Source: Comamonadaceae bacterium
GTDB taxonomy: Bacteria; Pseudomonadota; Gammaproteobacteria; Burkholderiales; Burkholderiaceae_C
DNA length: 64,000 nt
Direction of reading: 5' to 3'
NCBI GenBank assembly: GCA_947373185.1
Contig: CANBWP010000006.1
Location: forward strand, 1-64,000
Numbering within the stretch: position 1 is the stretch's first letter; every line of letters starts with the position of its first letter. The notes under the pieces are model-generated. The model saw only the letters and a program-made list of their open reading frames with translations, made no database searches and was not told the DNA's origin. Below are positions 35,945-44,677 of the stretch, piece after piece. The position numbers were made by a program, and so were the translations under genes.

Positions 35945-36352
35945 TCACAGACCCAAGGCGGCAATGCCCGCCTTGGCGATCTGTGCATCTTCAGTCGACT
36001 TGACCCCGCTCACGCCGACGGCGCCCAAGCAAAAACCGTCTTTCAGGATGGGAACGCCGCCTTCGAGCATGCCTTCAATGGTCGGGGCAGACAAAAATGA
36101 CATGCGGCCGCCATTGATCACATCTTCGTAAATCTTGCTTTCACGCTGACCCAAAGCGGCTGTTTTGGCTTTGGCGGGCGCAATGTGAGAAGACACTGGG
36201 GCTGCACCATCCAAACGTTGGAAGTGCAACAAATGGCCGCCACCGTCCACAATGGCAATGCTCACAGCCCAATTGTTTTTCTGGGCTTCCGCTTGCGCAG
36301 CGGCTGCAATGGCTTGGACGTCGGACAATTCGAGAGTGGATTGAGTTTTCAT
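35945..36352 (-). CDS. GlcG/HbpS-family haem-binding-like protein
   Basis: The 135-residue protein is a single GlcG/HbpS domain. It has the family stretches VSIAIVDGGGHLLHFQRLDGA, SHIAPAKAKTAALG and CLGAVGVSGVKSTEDAQIAKAG. Some relatives bind haem or sit in glycolate operons; the actual role is unknown, and no glycolate genes are nearby. No signal peptide is present. The ATG at 36352 is preferred to an upstream one at 36433 because the family begins near LSDVQAIAAAA. Confidence 0.85.
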   Translation of the reverse strand: MKTQSTLELSDVQAIAAAAQAEAQKNNWAVSIAIVDGGGHLLHFQRLDGAAPVSSHIAPAKAKTAALGQRESKIYEDVINGGRMSFLSAPTIEGMLEGGVPILKDGFCLGAVGVSGVKSTEDAQIAKAGIAALGL

Positions 36353-36456
36353 GAGGATGTTCAGATAAAAATTTGAGCCGCAAGCATAACGCAGACCCGC
36401 CCCCGCATTGGCCATCTCAAAGTCACAACACAAAAGACCCTGAAAACTTCGGTAAA

Positions 36457-36486
36457 TTGGGCATTTTGGGTGACAAGCCCTACAAT
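36457..36486 (+). promoter_or_regulatory. Promoter of the Bax-inhibitor-1 gene
   Basis: TTGGGC at 36457-36462 and TACAAT at 36481-36486 are separated by 18 bases. The inferred start lies about 34 bases before the ATG. A dyad TCACCC-N6-GGGTGA (36491-36508) occupies the start of the leader. Confidence 0.5.
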
Positions 36487-36526
36487 TTGATCACCCGATA
36501 AGGGGTGAAATTTCAGGAGTTCACAC

Positions 36527-37225
36527 ATGAGCGATCTTCAAAACATCGAACAACCCAGCTGGGGCGGCGTTGCCACCACGTCTGCAGAGCGCAACAAGGT
36601 CATGCGCAACACCTATTGGCTGTTAGCCTTGAGTTTGCTGCCAACTGTCTTGGGTGCATGGCTGGGGGTGTCAACAGGCATCACTCAGATGTTGGGGGGT
36701 GGTTTGGGCTTCATGGTGTTTTTAGGCGGCGCCATTGGCTTCATGTATGCCATCGAGAAAACCAAAGAGTCTTCAACTGGCGTCTACGTTCTGTTGGGCT
36801 TTACGTTCTTCATGGGCCTCATGCTCTCGCGCATGATCGCCATGGTCTTGGGCTTTAAAAACGGCACCGACCTCATCATGACGGCGTTTGCGGGTACGGC
36901 TGGCGTGTTTGCTGTCATGGCCACTTTGGCCAGCGTCATCAAACGCGACTTGTCTGGCATGGGCAAGTGGTTGTTTGTGGGCGCCTTGGTGCTCATGGTG
37001 GGCGGCATCGTCAACATCTTTGTCGGCTCCACCGCTGGCATGATGGCTTTGTCTGTGGCTGCCATTGGCATCTTCAGCGCGTACATGTTGTACGACTTGA
37101 AGCAAATTTTGGACGGCGGCGAAACCAACTACATCACGGCCACGCTCATGTTGTACATGGACCTGTTCAATGTCTTCCAAAGCCTGCTGGCCTTGTTAGG
37201 CCTCTGGGGCGGCGAGCGCGATTAA
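36527..37225 (+). CDS. Bax inhibitor-1/YccA-family membrane protein
   Basis: The 232-residue protein has seven predicted transmembrane helices and the BI-1 family motifs, including [20 protein letters not shown], whose Asp residues form the pH-sensing centre in structurally known relatives. Bacterial members (YccA, YbhL) act as Ca2+ leak channels or as modulators of the FtsH protease. A CAGGAG ribosome site precedes the ATG. It is monocistronic, and its stop shares TTAA with the convergent rlmD stop. Confidence 0.9.
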   Translation: MSDLQNIEQPSWGGVATTSAERNKVMRNTYWLLALSLLPTVLGAWLGVSTGITQMLGGGLGFMVFLGGAIGFMYAIEKTKESSTGVYVLLGFTFFMGLMLSRMIAMVLGFKNGTDLIMTAFAGTAGVFAVMATLASVIKRDLSGMGKWLFVGALVLMVGGIVNIFVGSTAGMMALSVAAIGIFSAYMLYDLKQILDGGETNYITATLMLYMDLFNVFQSLLALLGLWGGERD

Positions 37226-38661
37226 GCGCGGCGCTCGAACACCGCCATGCTTTCCACATGCGCGGTGTGGGCAAACATGTTGACCACGCCAGCACTGATG
37301 CAACGGTATCCAGCACTGTGAACCAGCAAGCCTGCATCACGCGCCAAGGTGGCGGGGTTGCAGCTGACGTACACAATGCGTTGAGGAAATTGCCAATCTC
37401 CTCGCAACGTTTCATTTTCTTGTAATTCAGCCAAAGCCTTGGTGAGCGCAAAGGCTCCTTCTCTTGGTGGATCAATCAACCATTTGTCAGCGACGCCATC
37501 GGCCATCAGCATCTCGGGCGTCATCTCAAACAAATTGCGGGCAATGAAGGTGGTGGGCGCCAGAGCCTTGCCGTCGCCGCGCATCGCTTGGTTGCGCTCA
37601 TAGTTTTCGCGAGAACGCGCCACCAAAGTTTCTGCGCCTTCAATGCCCACCACTTCTTTGGCGGTGGTGGCAATGGGCAAGGTGAAGTTGCCCAAGCCAC
37701 AGAACCAATCAATCACCCGCTCGTGAGATTCGGGCTTCAAAAGACGAAGTGCACGGGTGACCAACACCCGGTTGATGTGCGGATTAACCTGCGTGAAATC
37801 GGTAGGCTTGAAAGGCATGTGGACGCCAAAGTCTGGCAAGTCATACGACAGTTCGGTGCCGCCTTGGTCCATCAACTTGACGGTGTCAGGGCCTTTGATC
37901 TGCAGCCACCATTGCACCTCGTGCAACTTGGCAAAGTCACGCAAACGAACTTCATCAGCAGGGCTCAGGGGCTCTAAGTGACGCAGCACCAAAGCCGTGA
38001 CTGTATCGCCTTGGGCCAGTTCGATTTGAGGCACTGTTTCTCTGGCGTCCATGCCAAAAATCAGGGCGCGCAGTGGCATCAACAGCGCGCTGATTTTGGG
38101 TGGCAAAACGCGACATGTTTGGATGTCAGCCACATACCGACTTTTGCGCTCATGAAAACCAATGAGCACTTCGCCCTTCTTGTGCACATAGCGCACCGAC
38201 ATCCGCGCCCGGTAGCGATAGCCCCAAGCAGGACCTTCCATCGGACGCAACAAATTCTCTGGCTTGACCTTGCCCAAATGCCAAAGGTTGTCTTCCAACA
38301 CACGTTGCTTGACAGCCACTTGCGCACTGGCTTCGAGGTGTTGCATTTTGCAGCCACCGCATGCGCCGGCGTGCAATCCAAAATGAGGACAGCCCGGCTT
38401 TACGCGTTGAGAAGACTCATGGTGAACTGCCGTGACAACGCCCGCTTCCCAATTGTTCTTTTTACGGTGCACATTGACAGACACCAATTCAAAGGGCAAA
38501 GCACCTTCAACAAACACCACCTTGCCATCGGGCCTTCGGGCAATGCCTTGGGCTTCCATGTCAAGGGCATCTATGTGCAACCAACCTGGTGGCAAGTCAG
38601 AGCGTCCTAAGATGATTTCTTGTGTCTGCTCTTCTCGGCTTGTATCGTTCTGTTTGCTCAT
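37222..38661 (-). CDS. rlmD: 23S rRNA (uracil-1939) methyltransferase RlmD
   Basis: RlmD (RumA) methylates U1939 of 23S rRNA. The 479-residue protein has an N-terminal TRAM domain (about 25-85), a 4Fe-4S motif [22 protein letters not shown]-binding [24 protein letters not shown] and the catalytic cysteine in [13 protein letters not shown]. It overlaps nlpD by ATGA, making it the fourth gene of surE-pcm-nlpD-rlmD. The short TrmA/RlmC alternatives lack this TRAM plus cluster arrangement. Confidence 0.93.
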   Translation of the reverse strand: MSKQNDTSREEQTQEIILGRSDLPPGWLHIDALDMEAQGIARRPDGKVVFVEGALPFELVSVNVHRKKNNWEAGVVTAVHHESSQRVKPGCPHFGLHAGACGGCKMQHLEASAQVAVKQRVLEDNLWHLGKVKPENLLRPMEGPAWGYRYRARMSVRYVHKKGEVLIGFHERKSRYVADIQTCRVLPPKISALLMPLRALIFGMDARETVPQIELAQGDTVTALVLRHLEPLSPADEVRLRDFAKLHEVQWWLQIKGPDTVKLMDQGGTELSYDLPDFGVHMPFKPTDFTQVNPHINRVLVTRALRLLKPESHERVIDWFCGLGNFTLPIATTAKEVVGIEGAETLVARSRENYERNQAMRGDGKALAPTTFIARNLFEMTPEMLMADGVADKWLIDPPREGAFALTKALAELQENETLRGDWQFPQRIVYVSCNPATLARDAGLLVHSAGYRCISAGVVNMFAHTAHVESMAVFERRA

Positions 38662-39563
38662 GGACGTGCTGGCAAAAGTTTAGCGGGGTCAACAGGTTTG
38701 CCCTGCTTGCGAATTTCAAAGTGCAACTTCACGCGGTCTGCATCGGAGCTGCCCATCTCGGCAATGCGCTGGCCCTTTTGAACGGTTTGATCTTCTTTGA
38801 CCAACAAGGTTTGGTTGTGCGCGTAGGCCGTGAGGTAGGTGTTGTTGTGCTTCAAGATCACCAAGTTGCCGTAGCCTCTCAGGCCTGCGCCGGCATAAAC
38901 CACCTTGCCTTCAGCAGCGGCCAACACGGGGTCACCCGCTTTGCCGCCCAGATCCAAACCTTTGTTTTTGGCTTCGTCAAAACTGGCCAAGACCTGCCCC
39001 TGTGCGGGCCAGGCAAATGCCAGGCCATCGTCAGCACTTGGCGAATTGGCAGGTGGATTTGCAGGACCCGATGAACCCGCAGGGGTCGCATTGGTCTGGG
39101 CAGCTTGCGCTGTCGTTTGAGTTTGCGTCGGATTGACCGCTGGTTTTGCAACCGCCGCTCGGGCGCCAGCACTCTCGCCTGTTGGTGGCACCACACGCAA
39201 GACTTGGTCCACTTCAATCACATTGGGATTGACTAGGCCATTCCACTTGGCAATGTCTCGCCAAGCTTGGCCATGGTCCAGCGCAATTTTGGTCAGCGTG
39301 TCGCTTGGGCGCACACTGTAAAAGCCGGGTTTCCCAGCGTTTTCAGAACCAGGCATCGTGGCCCCCATTGAAACAGGCGTGCTCACAGCCACAGGGCTGT
39401 TGCTTTGCGCAGTCGCTTTGGGCGCAGAACGATGCGCGTTAGATCCAGCCACTCTGTCCTCAACAGGAATTGGCCCCAGTGGCCGTGAGCCACAAGCTAC
39501 CAGAGCGCATGTTGCCATCACACAGAGGACCATCAAGGATTGACGGACACACAAGAGTTTCAT
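38658..39563 (-). CDS. nlpD: Murein hydrolase activator lipoprotein NlpD
   Basis: NlpD activates the amidase AmiC at the septum. The 301-residue protein has a lipoprotein signal with lipobox LVAC near residue 24, a LysM domain at about 80-125 ([17 protein letters not shown]), a Pro/Thr/Ala linker and a C-terminal LytM/M23 domain. The zinc site is broken: NKGLD replaces HxGxD and VKLHFEI replaces HxH, the same pattern as in non-catalytic E. coli NlpD. It overlaps rlmD by ATGA. rpoS, which follows nlpD in many proteobacteria, is not there. Confidence 0.9.
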   Translation of the reverse strand: MKLLCVRQSLMVLCVMATCALVACGSRPLGPIPVEDRVAGSNAHRSAPKATAQSNSPVAVSTPVSMGATMPGSENAGKPGFYSVRPSDTLTKIALDHGQAWRDIAKWNGLVNPNVIEVDQVLRVVPPTGESAGARAAVAKPAVNPTQTQTTAQAAQTNATPAGSSGPANPPANSPSADDGLAFAWPAQGQVLASFDEAKNKGLDLGGKAGDPVLAAAEGKVVYAGAGLRGYGNLVILKHNNTYLTAYAHNQTLLVKEDQTVQKGQRIAEMGSSDADRVKLHFEIRKQGKPVDPAKLLPARP

Positions 39564-39573
39564 TCCAAATCCT

Positions 39574-40338
39574 TCAGGAGATACCCGATTTTAGAGGGAC
39601 AAAGTGCACGGCTTCTAGCACGCTGTGCTGAAAGCCGTGGGCCGTTTTGTCGACCACCATGAGGGCTTGGTGCCCATTCGAGGTCAGCGTAGGCGCTACC
39701 AAACGTCCGCCCACGGCCAATTGTTCTAACCAAGCCTCTGGCAAATTCTCGCCACCCGCTGCCGAGATGATGCCGGCATAAGGCGCACCTTTGGGGTAAC
39801 CCAACATGCCATCGCCAAACAACAAATGCACATTGGCCAATCGAAAATGTCGCAAATTGGCGCGGGCCTTTTCGTGCAAACCTTTGAGACGCTCGATGCT
39901 GTAAACCTCAGTGGCAATGTGACTCAGCACGGCCGCTTGGTAGCCGCAACCCGTGCCAATTTCCAAGACACGGCCCAGCTTGCCCGTCGCGCCTTCTCGC
40001 AGCAATTCAATCATGCGCGCCACCACATTGGGCTTGGAAATGGTTTGACCCAAACCGATGGGCAAACTGGTGTCCTCGTAGGCTTGGGTGACCAAAGCAC
40101 TTTCGACAAAGCGATGGCGCTCGACCGCCCCCATGGCTTGCAAGACCATCGGATCTTTCAAGCCTTGGGCTGCCAGTTTTTGCACCATGCGTTGGCGCAC
40201 CGCACTGGACTCCATGCCAAAGGCTTGGGGCTTGGCCGCCACAGCTTTGGCGGGCGCCAACTTGGCCGCAATGGCCTTGGCAGGTGTGGCCTTGACTTGC
40301 TGGTCCAGCTTGATTGGAAATCCAGGACGCTGCGCCAT
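39574..40338 (-). CDS. pcm: Protein-L-isoaspartate O-methyltransferase
   Basis: Pcm repairs isoaspartyl residues in aged proteins using SAM. The 254-residue protein starts at 40338, where its ATG overlaps the surE stop (TGATG). Residues about 16-40 are an Ala/Lys-rich extension (KAIAAKLAPAKAVAAKPQ), followed by the catalytic domain with SLPIGLGQTISKPNVVARM and SAM motif VLEIGTGCGYQAAVLS. The extension is longer than in E. coli Pcm. It sits in the classic surE-pcm-nlpD order. Confidence 0.95.
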   Translation of the reverse strand: MAQRPGFPIKLDQQVKATPAKAIAAKLAPAKAVAAKPQAFGMESSAVRQRMVQKLAAQGLKDPMVLQAMGAVERHRFVESALVTQAYEDTSLPIGLGQTISKPNVVARMIELLREGATGKLGRVLEIGTGCGYQAAVLSHIATEVYSIERLKGLHEKARANLRHFRLANVHLLFGDGMLGYPKGAPYAGIISAAGGENLPEAWLEQLAVGGRLVAPTLTSNGHQALMVVDKTAHGFQHSVLEAVHFVPLKSGIS

Positions 40339-41102
40339 CAGCCTTCCCACACTTTCAGTTTGGACAAGTTTTGCGACCACAGTGTGGCATTGTCGTGATC
40401 GGTCAGGTCGACCTTCAAGGGCGTGATGGTGACGTGGCCATTTTTGGCAGCATGAAAATCGGTGCCCTCACCATCGTCGCGCGCTTCGCCGGCATTGCCA
40501 ATCCAATACATCATTTCGCCGCGTGGGCTCATTTGCGTGATGACGGGTTCTGCAGCATGCCGGCGGCCTAGGCGACACAAGGTGGCTGCTTTGAATTCGG
40601 CTTGTTGGTTGGGAATGTTGACATTCAACAACCAAGGCGATTTGCCAATGAGTTGTGCCGCATCAAACTGGGCCACCATGTTTTTGGCAAATTCAGCGGC
40701 CTTGTCCAAATGCGCCCAGCCTTTTTCTGTTTGCGAAAAAGCCAAGGCCGGAATGCCAAACAAGTAGCCTTCCATGGCGGCGCCCACAGTGCCTGAGTAC
40801 AAGGTGTCATCGCCCATGTTGGCGCCATTGTTGATGCCCGACACCACCAAGTCGGGCCGATAGCCCAGCAAACCCGTGAGGGCAATGTGCACGCAATCGG
40901 CCGGTGTGCCGTTGACATACCGAAAACCGTTTTCGCCTTGTCGAACGTACAAGGGCGAATGCAAGGTCAGGGCATTGGACTTGGCGCTGTTGTTGTGTTC
41001 AGGCGCCACCACTTCCACTTCGGCCACTTGCTCAAGGGCATGGTAAAGCGCCACAATGCCTTCAGCACGGTAACCGTCGTCGTTGGAAATCAATATTTTC
41101 AT
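40338..41102 (-). CDS. surE: 5'/3'-nucleotidase SurE
   Basis: SurE is a metal-dependent nucleotidase of stationary-phase survival. The 254-residue protein has metal ligands in [14 protein letters not shown] (Asp8, Asp9), the serine region [15 protein letters not shown], and [20 protein letters not shown] with the ligand Asn. It is the first gene of surE-pcm-nlpD-rlmD and is divergent from the quinone oxidoreductase; the 100-base gap should contain both promoters. Confidence 0.96.
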   Translation of the reverse strand: MKILISNDDGYRAEGIVALYHALEQVAEVEVVAPEHNNSAKSNALTLHSPLYVRQGENGFRYVNGTPADCVHIALTGLLGYRPDLVVSGINNGANMGDDTLYSGTVGAAMEGYLFGIPALAFSQTEKGWAHLDKAAEFAKNMVAQFDAAQLIGKSPWLLNVNIPNQQAEFKAATLCRLGRRHAAEPVITQMSPRGEMMYWIGNAGEARDDGEGTDFHAAKNGHVTITPLKVDLTDHDNATLWSQNLSKLKVWEG

Positions 41103-41203
41103 GGGGCGTCCTCAGGCTCAATTGTAGGTCGCTACCGAGACATCCCGAAGGCGGCTTTGCCCTTTATATTCAAGGAATTCGTGAATTTTTGAGGAGAATT
41201 TTT

Positions 41204-42178
41204 GTGCACGCATGGCTCTGTGAAAACCCCGTCGGTGTCGAGGCTTTAACTTGGAAAGAAATTCCCACCCCTGCCCCCCAAGCGGGTGAGGTCCTGATTC
41301 GCATTGAAGCAGCCAGTTTGAACTTTCCAGACCTGCTGATCGTTCAAAACAAATACCAAATGAAACCCGACCTGCCCTTTGTGCCAGGCTCTGAATATGC
41401 CGGCGTCATTGAGGCCGTCGGCGAAGGTGTGACCCATCTCAAAGTGGGCCAAGCCGTCGCTTGTCTTTCGGGCACAGGCGGCTTTGGCACCCACACCCTG
41501 GCGCCCGCCAAGCTGTGCATGCCCCTGCCGCCTGGTTTTCCTGCGGTGGATGCGGCGGCCTTCATCATGATTTACGCCACCTCACACCATGCCCTGATAG
41601 ACCGTGCGGCGCTCAAAGCGGGCGAAACCGTGTTGATTTTGGGCGCGGCTGGCGGCGTGGGCACAGCGGCCATTCAAATTGCCAAAGCGGCGGGCGCACG
41701 CGTCATTGCTGCCGCCTCTACAGATGAGAAATGCGCATTGTGCAAATCGGTGGGGGCCGACGAAACGATCAACTACACCACGCAAAACATGCGCGAAGCA
41801 CTGAAGACGCTGACCCAGGGCAAAGGCCCCGACGTCATTTATGACCCCGTGGGCGGCGATTTTGCGGAGCCCGCCTTCAGGTCCATTGCGTGGCGTGGTC
41901 GCTATTTGGTGGTGGGATTTGCCTCTGGCCCCATTCCCGCCCTGCCCTTCAATTTGGCCTTGCTCAAAGGTGCCTCCATCGTGGGCGTGTTTTGGGGTGA
42001 TTTTGCAAGGCGTGAGCCCAAAGCCAACGCCGCCATGATGGCCGAATTGGCCCAGTGGTATGCACAGGGCAAAGTCAAACCCGTCATCGACCGCACCATG
42101 CCCATGCGTGACCTGAAAGCCGCCTACGCCCACATGGGCTCACGTGGGGTCATGGGCAAATTGGTGATGGTGAATTAA
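41204..42178 (+). CDS. NADPH:quinone oxidoreductase family protein
   Basis: The 324-residue protein is a zinc-free medium-chain dehydrogenase/reductase of the QOR type. It has an N-terminal GroES-like domain (GSEYAGVIEAVGEGV) and a Rossmann domain with LILGAAGGVGTAAIQIAK. It probably reduces quinones or enones with NADPH. The start is taken as GTG at 41204, because GAGGAG at 41191-41196 is 7 bases upstream; an earlier in-frame TTG at 41189 lies on that site. Its stop shares TTAA with the S9 peptidase stop. Confidence 0.9.
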   Translation: MHAWLCENPVGVEALTWKEIPTPAPQAGEVLIRIEAASLNFPDLLIVQNKYQMKPDLPFVPGSEYAGVIEAVGEGVTHLKVGQAVACLSGTGGFGTHTLAPAKLCMPLPPGFPAVDAAAFIMIYATSHHALIDRAALKAGETVLILGAAGGVGTAAIQIAKAAGARVIAAASTDEKCALCKSVGADETINYTTQNMREALKTLTQGKGPDVIYDPVGGDFAEPAFRSIAWRGRYLVVGFASGPIPALPFNLALLKGASIVGVFWGDFARREPKANAAMMAELAQWYAQGKVKPVIDRTMPMRDLKAAYAHMGSRGVMGKLVMVN

Positions 42179-44262
42179 GTTGACTTTTTCTGCTTGTAGG
42201 CGGGGTCGTAGCGCTTGAGCCAGTCAAAAAACTCGTGGTACCAAATCACGTTGTTGGCGGGCTTCAAGATCCAATGGTTTTCATCGGGATACCAAAGCAA
42301 GCGCGCATCCACGCCCTTGGCTTTGAGGGTGTTGTAGTAAGCCAAGCCTTGTGCATCGGGCACCCGGTAGTCTTTGGCACCATGAATCACAAGCGTGGGT
42401 GTTTTCATGGTGGCGGCATAGGCATGCGGGCTTTGTGAATGCACTTTGGTGATGTCGTTCCAATACCAGCCGCCCAACTCTTGGGCGTGCCAGCCATAGG
42501 CATCGTCTGAGAACATGCCGACCCAGTCGTAGCAACCCGCATGACACACATAGGCTTGATAGCGCCCCGGCTTCACATGCGCATTCATCCAAGCCACCAT
42601 GTAACCGCCGTAGCTGCCGCCTGTTGCGAACACGCGGCCTTTGTCAATCCAAGTTTTCTTGCGCAACCAATCGGTACAAGCTTCCATGTCTTGCAGCTCG
42701 AGTTCCCCCCAACGGTGGGTAATGGCATCTAAGAACTTCAAACCAAAACCAGACGAGCCGTGGTAGTTCACATTGGCCACCACATACCCTTGCGCAGCAA
42801 ACACATGGTAGTTCCAGCGCCAGTGCCAAACATCGCCAGGCCCTGTGTGAGGGCCACCATGAATGGTGTGAAGCAAGGGATGCTTTTTGTCCTTCTTAAA
42901 GCCCGCTGGAAAGTGCAACCAGACTTGCACATCATCGCCCTGTGCACCTTTGAACCAGTGCTCTTCAGTGCTGCCCAGTGCAATGCCCTTGAGCAAATCG
43001 TCATTGAATTGCTCAATGCGTTTGACATCGGCAGACACAGCCTGACCCGCTTCGTTCACTTTGGCCACATGAATGCGCCCGGGGTGAATGGCGCGGTCGA
43101 TAAGCGTCACCAAGTGGCCTGCAGCTTCGTCAAAGGCATGCACGGTACCGCCTTCAGACACGACGCTGGGTTGACACGTTGCCACGTCAAAACGCCAGAC
43201 ATGCTGACGACCTCGATCTTCTGCTTTGCACAACAAGGCCGTGCCATCTTCGCTCCACTTGAGGGGCATTTGAGGTTCACGGTCCCACTGGGCACTGATG
43301 GTTTTCCAGGCGGCCGATTTTTTGGCCGCCGTTGTCGAGGGCTTCAGATCCACCAAGGCCAAATGATTGGGTTGGGTGTGCTTCAAGGCTTGATGAGATG
43401 CCAAGAATGCCAACTGATCACCCGTTGGGCTGTAAGCTGGGCCTGACAGATCCCAGGCCTTGTCTCTCACCAAATCTTTGATGGCATGGGCCTTTGAAGC
43501 CTTGAGATCAATTTCAGCCAAGGCCATTCTGGGTGCAGCATTTTGAGCGCGGTCTGGATCGTGAACAAAGGTGATTTTTTTGCCGTCGGGCGAAATATCA
43601 AATTCATTGGCACTCGGTTCTCGGCGAGGCAACTCGTAGTCAGTGCCTTCGAATAAATCGATCACTCGGCCACTGGCCAGTTCCATCACGCAAAGGTGCG
43701 GCACACGCTCCATCGGCAAGTTGTGATCCCAGTGACGGTACACCGCATCTTCAGTGGCAAAAGCCGTGTCTTTACGCGCCTTGGTTTCTTTGAGTTTGTC
43801 GGCTTGCGCTTGTGGGCCCTTCAGCTGAGGCCACGCCCATGTGATGAACGCAATGCGCTGCCCATCTGGGAACCATTTGAAATCGACCACGCCTGTGGCC
43901 ACCTCACCCGCGCGCTTGGCTTCACCACCATCGGGCGGAATCAAGTACAGCTGAGGCTCTTCGTCCTTTTTGCCGTTTTGCTCACGCTTGGCCACAAAAG
44001 CGACCCAATCGCCGTTAGGAGAAAACTGGGGCCGGCCATCTTTGTCGCCACACTGCGTCAACTGTCTGGGCTGGCCACCCAATGTTGAAAGCAACCAAAG
44101 GGCGCTTTGAATGGTGTTTTCTTTGACAGAGGGTTGAGCCACAGCACAGACGACTTGCGCACCATCGGGGCTGATGCTGGGTGCACCCAGACGTTGCAGT
44201 TGCCACAATAACTCAACGCTCAGTTTGGAGGGCAAGGGTTTGGTTTTGGAAATTTGAGTCAC
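42175..44262 (-). CDS. S9-family prolyl oligopeptidase/acylaminoacyl-peptidase-like enzyme
   Basis: The protein of about 695 residues has an N-terminal beta-propeller with WD40-like TolB repeats (PSISPDGAQVVCAV, PQFSPNGDWVAFV, FDISPDGKKITFV) and a C-terminal alpha/beta hydrolase domain. The nucleophile Ser is in ATGGSYGGYMVAWM, the Asp in VIHGAKDYRVPD and the His in PDENHWIL. It is likely a cytoplasmic peptidase, since no signal peptide is seen. The start is proposed as GTG 44262 with AAGGT upstream; ATGs further upstream run into phhB without ribosome sites. Confidence 0.88.
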   Translation of the reverse strand: MTQISKTKPLPSKLSVELLWQLQRLGAPSISPDGAQVVCAVAQPSVKENTIQSALWLLSTLGGQPRQLTQCGDKDGRPQFSPNGDWVAFVAKREQNGKKDEEPQLYLIPPDGGEAKRAGEVATGVVDFKWFPDGQRIAFITWAWPQLKGPQAQADKLKETKARKDTAFATEDAVYRHWDHNLPMERVPHLCVMELASGRVIDLFEGTDYELPRREPSANEFDISPDGKKITFVHDPDRAQNAAPRMALAEIDLKASKAHAIKDLVRDKAWDLSGPAYSPTGDQLAFLASHQALKHTQPNHLALVDLKPSTTAAKKSAAWKTISAQWDREPQMPLKWSEDGTALLCKAEDRGRQHVWRFDVATCQPSVVSEGGTVHAFDEAAGHLVTLIDRAIHPGRIHVAKVNEAGQAVSADVKRIEQFNDDLLKGIALGSTEEHWFKGAQGDDVQVWLHFPAGFKKDKKHPLLHTIHGGPHTGPGDVWHWRWNYHVFAAQGYVVANVNYHGSSGFGLKFLDAITHRWGELELQDMEACTDWLRKKTWIDKGRVFATGGSYGGYMVAWMNAHVKPGRYQAYVCHAGCYDWVGMFSDDAYGWHAQELGGWYWNDITKVHSQSPHAYAATMKTPTLVIHGAKDYRVPDAQGLAYYNTLKAKGVDARLLWYPDENHWILKPANNVIWYHEFFDWLKRYDPAYKQKKST

Positions 44263-44347
44263 TTCAAAGTACCTTTTTGCGGAGAGATTTGTTGGCATTC
44301 TAGGGACAAATCCAGCGACCTGCCAATGGCTGTTGGTGAGACCGATG

Positions 44348-44656
44348 TCAGTTTGAAAATTCTTGTGCCACCAGACCATCAATGGCCCGAGCAAGCGCAA
44401 AGTCTTTGCTTGTCAGGCCCCCTGCATCATGCGTCCACAACTTGATTCGTATCTGGGTGTACGCCGACACCATTTCCGGATGGTGATTTTGGCTTTCGGC
44501 CAATTCACTGACCTTGACCAACATGGCAATGGCTGTTTTGAAATTCTGAAAACGCCATGTTTTGACAATGCAATGTTCAAAAACATTGAGTTCCCAATGA
44601 TCGAGACTTTTCAATTGAGTCTCAATGTCAAAGGGGTTGAGTCTTTCGATGCCCAT
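44348..44656 (-). CDS. phhB: Pterin-4a-carbinolamine dehydratase
   Basis: PCD/PhhB dehydrates the carbinolamine made by aromatic amino-acid hydroxylases and so recycles tetrahydropterin. The 102-residue protein has the active-site motif ESQNHHPEM followed by IRIKLWTHDAGGLTSKD, with the conserved His-His-Pro and Trp. ATG 44656 is chosen because AAGGAG precedes it by about 8 bases; a TTG six codons upstream sits within that site. No phenylalanine hydroxylase gene is in the window, so the partner is elsewhere, or the protein acts in molybdopterin or other pterin metabolism. Confidence 0.92.
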   Translation of the reverse strand: MGIERLNPFDIETQLKSLDHWELNVFEHCIVKTWRFQNFKTAIAMLVKVSELAESQNHHPEMVSAYTQIRIKLWTHDAGGLTSKDFALARAIDGLVAQEFSN

Positions 44657-44677
44657 CTGAGTCTGCTCCTTCAAACT

